Positions 43,882 to 55,035 of a DNA stretch of 64,000 nucleotides are shown here, in pieces. A program made the translations under genes and the position numbers. A model generated the notes under the pieces. That model was not told where the DNA came from and searched no databases. It saw nothing but the letters and a program-made list of their open reading frames with translations. The stretch spans positions 19,148,503 to 19,212,502 of the forward strand of contig CM019715.1 in the NCBI GenBank assembly GCA_009760885.1, read 5' to 3'. Source of the stretch: Achatina immaculata (lineage: Eukaryota > Mollusca > Gastropoda > Stylommatophora > Achatinidae). Within the stretch, counting starts at the first letter, position 1. Each line of letters starts with the position of its first letter.

Positions 43882-44066
43882 CTCTCTCTCTCTGAACTAG
43901 TGCCCAAGGCACAAGGGGCTTCCACAAACACCCGTCCTTTGCCTTTTTTCTGCTCTTACCCAGATGAGCCTTCTATTGCTCAACATCCTCTCTGTTTTTC
44001 TTCTCCATGTCTCCTTTGGTCAACCCTTACTTCTGTTCCCCTATGGTGTCCATCTTAGTGCTATTT
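43882..44066 (-). mobile_element. RTE-5 3' end fragment
   Basis: Complement of the RTE-5 end, with the (GA)n tail at 43882-43893. The 15-base duplication TTAATCTCAGTGCCT at 43867-43881 and 44067-44081 flanks it. Confidence 0.94.
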
Positions 44067-44299
44067 TTAATCTCAGTGCCTAGCTGAAGGAAAAACTACC
44101 AACCATACTGGGAATAAGAACTCCAACAAATTGAAGACAGCTGTAAAGTGACAGCTGCAAAAGAAGTAGCTGAAACTAAATAAGACAATGAAAGTAATAT
44201 AAGACTAAGAGAAGCAAGTGGTAGGTATAGGAGAGAAGCTAACCAAGCAGCTTCTGGAGAGATAAAACAGAAAATTTAAACCTAGATAAAAGTATTGCA

Positions 44300-44694
44300 G
44301 ACAGAACTACAAAAGTCAGATTTTTAAAGGCATGCATCTTTCCCATCACATCGTGCGCCTGTGAGACCTGGACACTTAACAAAACAGCTGAAAAACAAAT
44401 AAATGCCTTTAAATGTAAAGAGTTCTTCAAATATCATGGACACAAGAACTACAATATTGAAGAAGGCTGGCTAGAAACAGAGAAAACTTAAATATTTTGG
44501 ACACATTAAACGTCAATTTAGAGAAGACCGTCTTGTAAGGGTACATAATGGGAAAAAGAGAGGAAGACCAAGGCATCATTGATAATCTGCAAATGGATGC
44601 TTCAGCAGCATGGCATCCTGCTTACAACTGAGAGGTCTACAGGAGAGTTGTTAGGGAGGCAAAGTTTCACAAGAGACACGCAAATGACTGACTG
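44300..44694 (+). mobile_element. RTE-1 3' end fragment with deletions
   Basis: RTTKVRFLKACIFPITSCACETWTLNKTAEKQINAFKC, then decayed KYFGHIK and a tail CAAATGACTGACTG. Imperfect 12-base flanks AAAAGTATTGCA (44288-44299) and AAAAGTGGTGCA (44695-44706) are probably its target-site duplication. Confidence 0.85.
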
Positions 44695-46640
44695 AAAAGT
44701 GGTGCAAAACTGTGGACACTTATAAAAACTCTAAACCATGAAAACACAAATGCAAACCAATAATCACAGAAAGCAATGGGATAACCCTAAAAGGAAAACA
44801 AGATGCAAATGCTCTTATAGAAAACTGCATGAACATCAGCCAAGTCAAAGCTCTGCTCCAAAGAAAAGACAATGAAATTTACAAAGAACCTAAAGTCTGC
44901 GACAACACCGGTCAGTAAACTTAACCCTCCATGAGTTAGAAACATATCTAAAAGCTCTAAAATGTAGAGAAACAGTCCCCAAGGGAAAGACGGTATTGCA
45001 AAAGCAAAATCCTTGAAAAATATTCAATACCAGCTGGAAGACAGGAACAGTGCCACATATATGGAAGGATGCCACAATGACGCCAATACACAAACCAGGA
45101 AAAATCAAAACTTGCCCAGGTAGTTATAAACCTTTAGCTTGTTAAGCACCGTATTAAAACTAATGGAAAGAATCATAAACACATGACTTGTATGGCACCT
45201 AGAAAGCAAGAACCTGATTTTAAAAAAAGACGCAAGCAGGATTTAGACAACATCATTCAGCAGAAGACAAAGTATTGCACATATTACATGAGACTGAAGA
45301 TTCAATCCAAGAAAATAAAAACACAATAGCAACATAGATAGACATAAAAAAAGGATTTGACAAAATCTGAAGAAAATGCCTGCTGCTAAAACTCAGAAAG
45401 AATGATATACATTGAAGAACGTACACTTGGATAAGATAAATATCTAAACAACAGACATGCACGAGTACAATTACATGGACAATACAGTCCCTCAAAAAAG
45501 TCTTCAGCAAGAAGTACCCAAAGGAGGAGTCATGTTCCCACTCTATTTCTGATACATATAAATGGCATCGCAACCAACATGCACCAGAAAATACATCACA
45601 CATTATATGCAGTTGTAGCAATATGGACATCAGAACAGAACACAACAGTATCCACTAAAGGAATACAAGATGAACTCTGTGCTTGAAAACTAAACCAAGA
45701 GATGGCCAATGACTATTAACGAGAAAATACAACATAGACAATCTCCTCGCTATCAAACAAAATACAAAACACAGACCTAAACAATCTCCTAATGGAATTC
45801 AGCACAATAGTTATGCATCACACTAGACCCCTCCCCTCCCACCCGACTTGGAAAAACATCAACAAATGGTGTTTTTTTATGCACGTCAAAGAATGGAAAA
45901 GATGAAAATACTAGCGAGAACTACCTGGGAAGCAAACCTCAGCATACAAAAATGATATGCACAGGAAGAGTGAGGCCAAAATTGGAATGTGGTGTGACAG
46001 CATGGGCAACAGCAGCCAAAACCAATCTTAACAAACCAGACAAAGTACAAAATCAGGGACTGAGAATCATAACAGCAAAACAAGATCAAAACAACACTAA
46101 TTGCAGAATTGGAAAGTGTAACACAAACACATCTAGAAAACAGAAAAGAACTAAAAATGCTACTACAAGCAGAGCAATTAAAAAGATTAAAAGAACACTC
46201 AATGTATGATTGCATGCACAAGCAAAGCAAAAAGGGGCAGACTAAAGAGAACTAACTTCATCCAAAGAGCAAAGAAACTCCAGCAAGATGACCCAACAAT
46301 ACCACATACACAAAGCAAATCTCTGCAATTATTTTTCCAAATTCCCACCATGTAAAATAATTTTTAAAATCCCACAACTGCAAGGTCAGCTTTCAGCCAT
46401 ACAGTACAAATTGAACTCAAATAGTAAAAGAAAAACAATTGATAGCATTAGATTTTTTTTTAAAACTGTCCCAAAAAGTACTGGACACACATTTACATAC
46501 ACAGACCTATCCGCTACAAACGCCACAGAAAATGAAGGCGGAGACATATGCATAAAACTAAAACAACAGCAAACAATATTGATGGGTATACCACCAGGCG
46601 TCTATTCAAATAATTATATAGCAGAGTCAGAAGCAATAAA

Positions 46641-47010
46641 ATGTTCTTACATCCGTCTCGTGCCGTTAAACGCCACATAGTGCACGCATGGTAGTTCGCC
46701 AAGTTTTCCTGTTTTCGGCGAGTTTATAACCTGATCACGGGATTTTATGCCTACCAACTAGTCATATCTTGACAATGTCCTTCTCTCAGAGTTTCTCGTG
46801 GTCGACCTCTTTTTCTTTGGCCTGTTGTGTTCCCCTTGATAGCTTGTTTTTGAGATTCTCTGATTCTTCACATCACGTAACCGACATATATCCATCTTTT
46901 TCTGAGCACCCATGACAGGTTGTTTTTCAATCATCTGCCTTACCTCTGCGTTGTTCTTGAATTCGATCCACTTTATGCCGAGTATTTTCCGTAGGCATTT
47001 GTTTTCAAAA
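46641..47010 (-). mobile_element. RTE-2 3' end fragment
   Basis: Complement carries FENKCLRKILGIKWIEFKNNAEVRQM, QPVMGAQKKMDICRL and NRPKKKRSTTRNSE, then the LCAV end and GATGTAAGAA tail near 46650. It is joined to hAT-3 at about 47010. Confidence 0.88.
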
Positions 47011-47985
47011 GAAAAAAAGCTGCTGAAACAACAATGGCTCAATCACATTAACAATGACAGCTTCACATTTTGTTCTGGCTAGCCTAAACTTTGTTTCAAA
47101 GAGCTTTGAAATCAATTTAGATGAACAATCGGTTGACCTAAAGCTGAGATTGTGAATAGCAACATGAAATGGAAAAGTTACTTCTTTAGCTACTATGAAA
47201 AATTCTTTGTCACTTAATAAATCGGTACCTTTAAAATATGAGAATATATCTGAGGAAGTTCCTGCCGCTGCTACTAGGCTTGCCTTATGTTTCGCATACT
47301 TCAAGTGATTTGTAACGTCCGAACAACCACCATGAGCTACTGAACATTCTGAAAAGCATAGTTCACATTTGACTTTGTCAATACGATTACAGACTTTTTT
47401 CAAAAACGGATAATCCTTTTTTTTTAATTCATCAGTAAACACGCAGTTTCTTTTTTTACATTTTGGATATTACATTAATTTAATGTACAGTACAGAATAA
47501 TGGTAAATGCCGACTCCCAATTTGAACTCAACTAAGATAGAACATGCACAACAATGACCTGGGCAGTGTAAGTTCCAGTGTAGCCAACTCTAACTGAAAC
47601 TAAATATCTAAAAAAATGAAAAAAAAATCTGGATCTCATAGGCTATATGCTATTATAAATTCTGTGAAAAAATATGTGGATGAAAAAATAAAACATCTAA
47701 ATTCATTAGGTCACATGCTCTAAATTTGGGGGGAAAACATTTAAACTTTAAAAGTACTTTGATCTGGATAAAAAATATTTAGATTGGCAACAGTGAGTGT
47801 AACAGAGGGGATATTTTGCCACATTGCCATTTTGTCAGAGGCTGCACTTTTTTTACTTCTTGTATATTCGGCACTTAAAATTTTACTAAATAACCGGGAC
47901 AAAATGACAAGCTGGCCGGGACGCAGAGACCACATCATCAAACCAGGACAGTCACGGTCAAAACGGGACGTCTGGTAAACCTAAT
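47005..47985 (-). mobile_element. hAT-3 N-terminal part with a terminal repeat
   Basis: A minus-strand open frame (47442-47005, 145 codons) holds KVKCELCFSECSVAHGGCSDVTNHLKYAKHK, a BED zinc finger (CxxC...H...H) like that of hAT-2. IFSYFKGTD, AKEVTFPFHVAIHNLSFRSTDC and TKFRLARTKCEAVIVNVI follow, matching the start of DUF4371-type hAT transposases. Upstream, TTAGGTTTACCAGACGTCCCG at about 47985-47965 (minus strand) looks like a hAT terminal repeat, followed by subterminal CCGGGAC-like motifs. Its downstream part is cut by RTE-2 at 47010. Confidence 0.75.
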
Positions 47986-47999
47986 CATGATCATACTTA

Positions 48000-48572
48000 T
48001 ATCCTTCCCGTGCCGTTAAACGTCATTTAAGACTCGCAAAGTAGTTCGCCAATATTTCCTGTCTTCGGCGAGTCTTTCAACCTCATCAAAGGATTTTATG
48101 CCTGTTAATTTGGCCTCTCTTAGCAGTGTCCTCTTCAGAGTTTCACGCGGTCTGCCTTTTTCTTTGGCCTGTTGTGTTCCACTTGATAGCTTGTTTTGGG
48201 ATTCTCTGATCATTTCTTCTCATCAAGTGACCAACATATGACCATCTCCTTTTCCTGATCACCCATGAGACTGGTTGTTGTCTTATCTCTGCATTGTTCT
48301 TGAATTCGTTCCATTTGAATCCGTGTATTTTCCTTATGTATTTGTTTTCAAAAGATTCTAATTTCTTGTCTATTTCTTTAGTTGTTTTCCAGCTTTCGCA
48401 TGCATAAATGAGGGTGGATATTACATTTGAATTGAATAGTTTAACTTGGTTTTTGTGCTTAGAACTTTTGAATTCCATATGTTGTCAAGGTTCTTGAAGA
48501 TTGATGCTGCTTTTGCAATTCTGATCCTAACTTCCTTTCTAGTGTCACCATCCTGGTCTGTGTAGCTGTAAA
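48000..48572 (-). mobile_element. RTE-2 3' end, longer fragment
   Basis: The minus frames 48478-48143 and 48213-48016 give FNSNVISTLIYACESWKTTKEIDKKLESFENKYIRKIHG, RRWSYVGHLMRRNDQRIPKQAIKWNTTG and GRPRETLKRTLLREAKL, with the tail at 48000. It joins a minus-strand RTE-3 piece at 48573. Confidence 0.9.
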
Positions 48573-48754
48573 CATGGATTTAAGCAATTCATTGGGCATA
48601 TAACCACTGTTGTAAGTGTCATTCAGTAACTTGGTTAGTGTTTTTATTCCTATCTCCTCTAGTGCCCTATTTCTTCTATTGTTATATTATCAGGCCCAGC
48701 CGTTTTTCCTTTCTTTATGTGTTTGATGGCATCTATGATTTCATTTTCAAGTCA
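48573..48754 (-). mobile_element. Older RTE-3 copy, segment 1
   Basis: Complement of RTE-3 RT fingers (KHIKKGKTAGPDNITIEEI..., LLNDTYNSGYMPNELLKSMF). The same copy resumes at 50767 beyond the LINE-A insertion. Confidence 0.88.
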
Positions 48755-50766
48755 ACAGTACAGAAGATCAAGTGACCTATCTCTCTCAAGAGATAGGATG
48801 CATTCCAAGAGAAAAACCTTGTACTAGCAGCGTGGATAGACCTGAAGAAAGCCTTTGATAAAGTATGGAAAAAAGGTCTGCTGTGGAAACTAAGAAACTG
48901 CAATGTGAATGGAAGACTGTACAACTGGATAAAGTCCTATTTACACAATAGAAGAGCTAGAGTAGTAATGGGTGGACACAAAAGCCAGAAAGTACTTCTG
49001 TGACGTGGTGTACCACAAGGAGGAGTCCTTTCGCCTACACTATTCCTTGTATTCATTAACAACCTGGTTAAGGAACTTCCCTGTGGAATCAAAGTGGCAC
49101 TGTATGCAGATGATCTAGTCATGTGGTGTACAGATGAATATGCGACAGTTGCTACACAGAGACTCCAAAGAGCAGCAGACATCTTGACATCATGGACAAA
49201 CAAATGGTGTGTAAGTATCAACACAGAGAAATCAAGTACCACTCTGTTCACCCTCTCATCTAAACAGAAAGCAGGTAAGATCTTTGTAAATTAAATATCC
49301 TTAAGGATGGACAACCAACCTACTTACTTAGGAGTGACTCTTGACTCAAAACTGACCTGGAAGCAGGTGCAGAAGCAAAAGCCAGAAGAAAACTAGCCAT
49401 ATTAATAAAATTAAGTGGAACCACATGGGGAGCTAGTGAAAGAATCCTCAAGAATGTATATCAGCAAAGTATTCTACCACATTTAGAATATGGCTCAACA
49501 TCTTGGTGCACAGCATCAAACACTACGCTGCAAAATCTAGACAAGGTTCAAAATCAGTCACTACAGATTATCACAGGTGCCATGAGGTCCACACCAATAG
49601 TAGAAATGCAGAAAATAGTTGGTGTTCAAGCGCTAAAGGAACATAGAGACACAAAGGTCATGACCATGGGAGAGAAATTCCTCAGCTCTGTAAGCCATCC
49701 CCTGAAGGAGAGATTCAATAACTTGGCACTAAGACAGCTTAAAAGAAGCAGCTTCATTCATCAGGCCAAGCGTATGTGTAAGCTGATACCTGACCTTCCA
49801 ACTGTAGTCACTCCATTATCTTCTGTACCAGAGCATACACCATGGAAAGAAGCAGATTATACACAAATAACTATTCAGACTGAAGTGAAAGGTGTGCAGA
49901 ATGGTTAGATGCAGAGGAGTCTTGTAAGATCAACAGCCACACTTAGTGTTTTAGATGATAAATATCCATGTGACACCTGGATACGTGTGTATACAGATGG
50001 ATCTGCACATAATGCCATAAAGAATGGAGGGGCAGGAGCACATATTGAATATCCAAACAACACAACTGACATGATTTCCATACCCACTGGAAAATACTGC
50101 AACAACTATGATGCAGAAGTTAGGGCAATTATTGCTGCAGTTGAAAAACTATCACTTCAGAATTGATACATGTCCCATAGTAATTCTCACAGATGCAAGA
50201 TCAGTGCTGGAAGCTCTTCAGTGCAACAAACTACCAGACCTTAAGGATGCCCTGTCAAAAGTTGGCTTACAACATGGAGTCACTTTGTACTGGATTCCCT
50301 CCCACTGTGGGATACCAGGTAATGAGAAAGCTGACCATCTGGCCAAAGAGGGCACTGAAATGAGCAACCAGACATACCAATCAGCTATAATCAGAAGAAA
50401 AGCATGATAAAAACCTACAGGAAGCCACAAACACTACCACATGATGACTATCACATGCTAAACAGAAAGGAACAAGTCACCATCTTCCGTCTCCGAACAG
50501 GACACGGCCGACTCCAAAGTTATATGTATACAAAGTTTAAGGTTGGTACTACTAATCTATGTACATGTGCCCAGGTGCCCCAAACTGTGGAACATATCCT
50601 CCAAAACTGCACCAACTACGAGACACTGAGAAATAATTACTGGCCCAGTGAAACCACTCTAGAAGATAAGCTCTATGGTTCCATACATGAATTACAAAAA
50701 ACAGTGAAATTTGTTCAAGAGACAGGACTGCAGATATAGACAAGACAATGCGAACGAAGAAGAAGA
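48755..50766 (+). mobile_element. LINE-A, 5'-truncated 2-kb copy
   Basis: Starts inside the RT fingers (STEDQVTYLSQE) and runs to the TAG at 50737-50739 and (GAA)n tail near 50757-50766. YADD is at about 49103, YTDGS near 49995, SHCGIPGNEKADHL near 50304, and the knuckle CTCAQVPQTVEHILQNC is complete near 50560. It is about 97 percent like the copy at 6870-8909 by eye. Lesions include TGA near 49002, a TAA near 49291, a deletion near 49366, a TAG near 49906 and small shifts near 50150 and 50370. Imperfect 10-base flanks ATTTTCAAGT / ATCTTCAAGT fit a target-site duplication in RTE-3. Confidence 0.92.
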
Positions 50767-51082
50767 AGATCTTCAAGTCTTGGTGGTCCATCATAGTTTT
50801 CAGTATCTTGTGTTAATTCTGGTCTTTCTCCTCCATACAGCTCTCCGATGTACTCTATCCACCTGTCCACAATGTCTTCTTTTCCCATTACCTTCTTTTG
50901 ATTTCAGGCATCCTGTGGTATATTTTGTTTTCCTGCCTGTGAGTTCACTAATTCGAATGTGCATGTTTTAGCTGTCTTTATTATGAGAGTCATCTATTTG
51001 TCTGCACTGTTCATTTAACCACACTTCCTGTGCTTCTTTGCATTTGCGTCTTATTTCTTATTTATCTTGCTATATTTTTCTT
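50767..51082 (-). mobile_element. Older RTE-3 copy, segment 2
   Basis: Complement of RTE-3 bases equivalent to about 52560-52890 of the full copy (NSRTDRQENKIYHRMPEIKRR and the segment before LEDEI). It is interrupted on the right by the full-length RTE-3. Confidence 0.9.
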
Positions 51083-51414
51083 CTGGGGCGACCATCCCCA
51101 ACCCAGCGCGTCACAGGTGGTGGATGGTGAAAGTCCTCCAGATATGGAGGATCCCTGTGAATAAGGAGTTGTCCAAATAAGCAGGCGTGGACCAACTGGT
51201 GGTAGACTCAGAGAGCGAGGTTGGGTAGTAGGTGGCTCTACTACTCCTATAAAGTGCCTCAGGTGCTCAGTGAAGGGCGGGTCAGAGGCGCCTTAAAACC
51301 TCTCGCTCCCGCTGCCTTGCATGTAGGACAGGGAGTCCAAAGGCTAGCGGAGAGTCCGTACACAAACCGACAGAAGGCAACGGGAAACCACTGTTGTAGT
51401 TCCCAAGAATAGTT

Positions 51415-52422
51415 ATGCTTGAACAGAATAATCGATTCATCATGAACGACGTTAATGGATGTTCCTCTGGAACAGCCTCATCCGGTAGGGCATCTCACGA
51501 GCCACAGGTGAGGCCAGATCGTCATCAAGCTACTGGTGACAAAACTAACAAGTTCAAAATAGCAGCATGGAATGTTAGAACTTTATTCCAGGCTGGAAAA
51601 TTAGAAAATGTAAAGATGGAAATGGAAAGGATGAAGGTCAACATATTAGGAATGAGTGAAGTTAGATGGACAGGTGCAGGGAAGATAAACTCTGATAAAT
51701 ATACAATAATATATTCAGGAAGTGAGAAACATGAACGAGGAGTAGGAATTATATTTGATGAACAAACGGCAAGGACAATTGTAGGATATTTGAACATCTC
51801 AGACCGAGTCCTGCTAGCCCAACTGAAAGGACAACCAATAAACATAAATATTATACAAGTGTATGCTCCAACATCTGAAAGCTCTGAAGAAGATGTACAG
51901 CTATTTTATAATGACATAGAGACAGCACTAAAACACACAAAGTCACATGAAGTTACCATAGTCATGGGAGATTTTAATGCCAAAGTTTGTAAAGGAAGAA
52001 CTTCAGACGTCGTTGGTGACTATGGACTAGGGGAGAGGAATGACAGAGGTTATAAATTAATTGAATGGGCAAGAATACACAGCATGGTTGTAGGAAACAC
52101 CTGGTTTAAACAACATCCTCAAAGACTGGCAATGTGGTGCAGCCCAGACAAAAAGGCTTTTAACCAGATGGTCTACATATTAATCAACAAACGATTCCGC
52201 AATGCATTGCTGACAACAAAAACCATGCCAGGAGCTGACTGCAATAGTGACCATGATCCACTCTGTGGAAAAGTTAGAATAAAACTAAAGAAAACAGGCA
52301 GAAAAGTGAGAAACATCAAACTGAATACAGAACTTCTTAAAAATGACCAAGAACTGCGAGAACAATACAAAGTTATTATAACAAATAGATACAATGCAAT
52401 AGCAAAGATAAATAGTATATGA
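51415..52422 (+). CDS. RTE-3 endonuclease region
   Basis: A 335-codon frame from ATG 51415. After about 45 variable residues come IAAWNVRTLFQAGKLENV, NILGMSEVRWTGAGK, YSGSEKHERGVGII, INIIQVYAPTSESSEED, VTIVMGDFNAKV and finally GADCNSDHDPLCGKVRIKLKK. These are the boxes of apurinic-type LINE endonucleases, with the catalytic Asn, Glu, Asp and His all present. It nicks target DNA for target-primed reverse transcription. Normally it is fused to RT in one protein; here the frame closes at 52420-52422, and a shift separates it from the RT at 52683, so this copy probably cannot make the full enzyme. Confidence 0.9.
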   Translation: MLEQNNRFIMNDVNGCSSGTASSGRASHEPQVRPDRHQATGDKTNKFKIAAWNVRTLFQAGKLENVKMEMERMKVNILGMSEVRWTGAGKINSDKYTIIYSGSEKHERGVGIIFDEQTARTIVGYLNISDRVLLAQLKGQPININIIQVYAPTSESSEEDVQLFYNDIETALKHTKSHEVTIVMGDFNAKVCKGRTSDVVGDYGLGERNDRGYKLIEWARIHSMVVGNTWFKQHPQRLAMWCSPDKKAFNQMVYILINKRFRNALLTTKTMPGADCNSDHDPLCGKVRIKLKKTGRKVRNIKLNTELLKNDQELREQYKVIITNRYNAIAKINSI

Positions 52423-53942
52423 ACAATGAGAAATGTTTAGAGATTCTATCCACCGAACTGTTAAGGAGATAATACCACCAAAAAAAGAAGCCTCTAAAAA
52501 TAAATGGATGACAGATGACATCTTAGGACTGATGGACAAGAGGAAGAGGAGTAAAAATCATGAGAAAAAATATAGCAAGATAAATAAATAAATAAGACGC
52601 AAATGCAGAGAAGCAAAAGAAGTGTGGTTAAATGAACAGTGCAGACAGATAGAGGCCTCTCATAATAAAGAGAAAAAAAAACATGCATAAACGAATTAGT
52701 GAACTCACAGACAGGAAAACAAAATATACCACAGGATGCCTGAAATCGAAAGAAGGGAAAATGTTAATGGGAAAAGAAGACATTGTGGACAGGTGGACAT
52801 GGTATATCAGTGAGCTATATGGAGGAGAAAGAGCAGAATTAACACCAGATACTGAAAACTGTGATGGACCACCAATACTTGAAGATGAAATCATAGATGC
52901 CATCAAACACATGAAGAAAGGAAAAGCGACTGGGCCTGATAATATAACAGTAGAAGAAATAGAGGCACTAGAGGAGACAGGAATAAAAGTAATAACCAAG
53001 TTACTGAATGACATTTACAATAGTGGTTATATTCCCAGTGACCTGATTAAATCCACGTTTATAGCACTACCAAAGAAACTAGGTGCAAAGGAATGTAACG
53101 ACTACCGGACTATCAGCCTCTCATGTCACATAATGAAGCTACTTCTGAGAATAATTATGAGAAGAACAAGGAAAAAGATAAAAATGGAAATAGCAGATGA
53201 ACAGTTTGGATTTGTTGAAGGAAAGGGAACACACAATGCCATTTATGCTTTATGAACACTAACAGAAAGAGCTTTAGAAGTACAGAAAGATCTCTACTTA
53301 TGCTTCATTGATTACACCAAGGCATTTGACAAGGTGAAACATAATGAAATTATTAAAATGCTTGAAGACATCAGTATAGACGGCAAAGACCTGAGGATTG
53401 TAAAACATCTATACTGGCAGCAAGAAGCAGCAGTTCGAGTTGAAAATAGAACTGGAAAATATCAACCTATAAAACAAGGGCTGCGACAAGGATGTGTACT
53501 ATCTCCAGACCTTTTTTCTCTGTGTAGCGAGAATATTCTAAGAACAATCATCACAGAACCAGGCATAAAAAGTGTAGGATACAATATTAACAACCTTCGG
53601 TATGCTGACGACACAGTACTGATAGCTGAGACCCAACAAGACCTGCAAAATCTCTTGGATATAGTCGCCAAAGAAAGTGAACAGAAAGGCCTTTCTTTGA
53701 ACATCAAAAAGACAGAGACTATGGTTATATCTAAGAAACAGAATTCACCAGCATGCAGTATTAATTAAATTAAACGGAACTATTCTAAAGCAGGTGCAGA
53801 AATTCAAATACCTTGGAGCAGTAATAACTTCAGATGGGAAATGCAGAACAGAAATTAGGAACAGAATAGGCCAAGCAAAGACTGCATTTCAGAGAATGAG
53901 AAACATATTAGCTAACACATCTTTATCAATGAATGTTAGAAA
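52423..53942 (+). pseudogene. RTE-3 linker and reverse transcriptase
   Basis: The linker (RDSIHRTVKEIIPPKKEASKNKW) is interrupted by shifts near 52425, 52590 and 52670. The RT frame 52683-53255 reads GKATGPDNITVEEIEAL, KSTFIALPKKLGAKECNDYRTISL and EQFGFVEGKGTHN. It stops at TGA 53253-53255 and resumes in the same frame: LCFIDYTKAFDKV near 53300, IKQGLRQGCVLSPDLFSL near 53470 and LRYADDTVLIAET (active site YADD at 53601-53612). The TGA may come from CGA. A stop near 53766 and a shift precede KFKYLGAVITSDGKC. Confidence 0.9.
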
Positions 53943-54333
53943 TCTTATATCTTATATCCTTCCCATGCCGTTAGACGTCACATAGGGCTCGCAAAGTAGT
54001 TCGCCAATTTTTCCTGTCTTCGGCGAGTCTTTCAACCTCAACAAAGGATTTTATGCCTGTTAACTTGGCCTCTCTTAATAATGTTCTCTTCAGAGTTTCA
54101 CGCGGTCTGCCCCTTTTTCTTCGGCCTGTTGTGTTCCACTTGATAGCTTGTTTTGGGATTCTCTGCTCATTTCATCTCATCAAGTGGCCAACATATGTCC
54201 ATCTCCTTTTCCTGATCACCCGTGAGACTGGTTGTTGTTCAGTCATCTGTCTTATCTCTGCATTGTTCTTGAATTCATTCCACTTGATGCCGAGTATTTT
54301 CCTTAGGCATTTGTTTTCTTTTCTATTTCTTTA
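53943..54333 (-). mobile_element. RTE-2 3' end inside RTE-3
   Basis: Complement of the RTE-2 end with its ATAAG-type tail at 53943-53958. The 12-base duplication GAATGTTAGAAA at 53931-53942 and 54334-54345 flanks it and is part of RTE-3 coding sequence (NVRK). Confidence 0.95.
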
Positions 54334-54345
54334 GAATGTTAGAAA

Positions 54346-54792
54346 ACGAGTCCTAAAATGCTATATTGAACCTATCTTGTTATATGGAAGTGAATCATGG
54401 ACAATAGGCAAGTCTGCACAAAAATCATTGGAAGCAGCAGAAATATGGTTTATTAGAAGAATGTTGCGAATCCCCAGGACACCAAAAATAACTAATGAAG
54501 AATGTATGAGAAGAGCTGGAGAGACAAAAAACCTTGTCAAAAAGATAAGAGAGAGACAATGTACTTTCGTAGGACATGCAATGAGAAGAGGGGGCATTGA
54601 AAATATTATAACAACAGGAAAAGTAGAAGGAAGAAGATCAAGAGGAAGACCAAGAGAAATGATACTGGACAGTCTGATGGGATGGTGTGAGAGGAGATCA
54701 CCAACTGAACTGATGGCCTGCATGAAGGATCGGGTACTCTGGAGAAGCATAATAGCCAACGCCAGTCGGCACGGCACATGATGATGATAAGG
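54346..54792 (+). pseudogene. RTE-3 C-terminal domain
   Basis: The frame continues to 54781: CYIEPILLYGSESWTIGKSAQKSLEAAEIWFIRRMLRIPRT, QCTFVGHAMRRGGIENIITTG, GRRSRGRPREMILDSLMGW and RSIIANASRHGT. It is intact from 54377 and matches the minus copy at 25833-26139 closely. Confidence 0.9.
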
Positions 54793-55035
54793 ATATTTTT
54801 CTTGGTTATTTTTACTCCTTATCCACTTGTCCATCAGTCCTAAGATGTCATCTGTCATCCATATATTTTTAGAGGCTTCTTTTTTCGGTGGTATTATCTC
54901 CTTAACATTGCCAGTTGTTCATCTATACTATTTATCTTTGCTGTTGTATTGTATCTATTTGGTGTAATAACTTTGTATTGTTCTCGCAGTTCTTGGTCAT
55001 TTTTAAGGAGTTCTGTATTCAGTTTGTTTCTTACT
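54793..55035 (-). mobile_element. Older RTE-3 copy, segment 3
   Basis: Complement of RTE-3 linker (KLNTELLKNDQELREQYKVITPNRYN, KKEASKNIWMTDDILGLMDKW). It completes the older copy of which segments 1 and 2 lie to the left. Confidence 0.9.

Larger units (their letters stand above)
43570..46640 (+). pseudogene. Old LINE-A relative, EN to RNase H, heavily decayed
   Basis: QETHLKAENGFTIRGYQIFRHERT-like residues near 43609 correspond to the endonuclease start. After two insertions come LWTLIKTLNHENTN near 44715 and GKGGIAKAKSLK-like linker. KLMERII near 45158, YMDNTVPQK, EVPKGGV near 45512 and HTLYAVVAIW (in place of YADD) near 45597 follow, then LKRTNFIQRAKKLQQDDP near 46240. YTDLSATNATENEGGD near 46498 stands where LINE-A has the YTDGSAHNA RNase H box, then NNYIAESEAIK near 46605. 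Almost every box has substitutions and all frames are broken. An RTE-2 piece replaces the end. Confidence 0.72.
51083..54792 (+). mobile_element. RTE-3, full-length, inserted in an older RTE-3
   Basis: A GC-richer 5' UTR (51083-51414) begins CTGGGGCGACCATCCCC, then endonuclease, reverse transcriptase, C-terminus and an (ATG)n tail near 54778-54789. The repeat ATATTTTTCTT at 51072-51082 and 54793-54803 is the target-site duplication. Without the RTE-2 piece at 53943-54333 and its duplication, length is about 3.3 kb, the norm for RTE elements. Confidence 0.93.
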
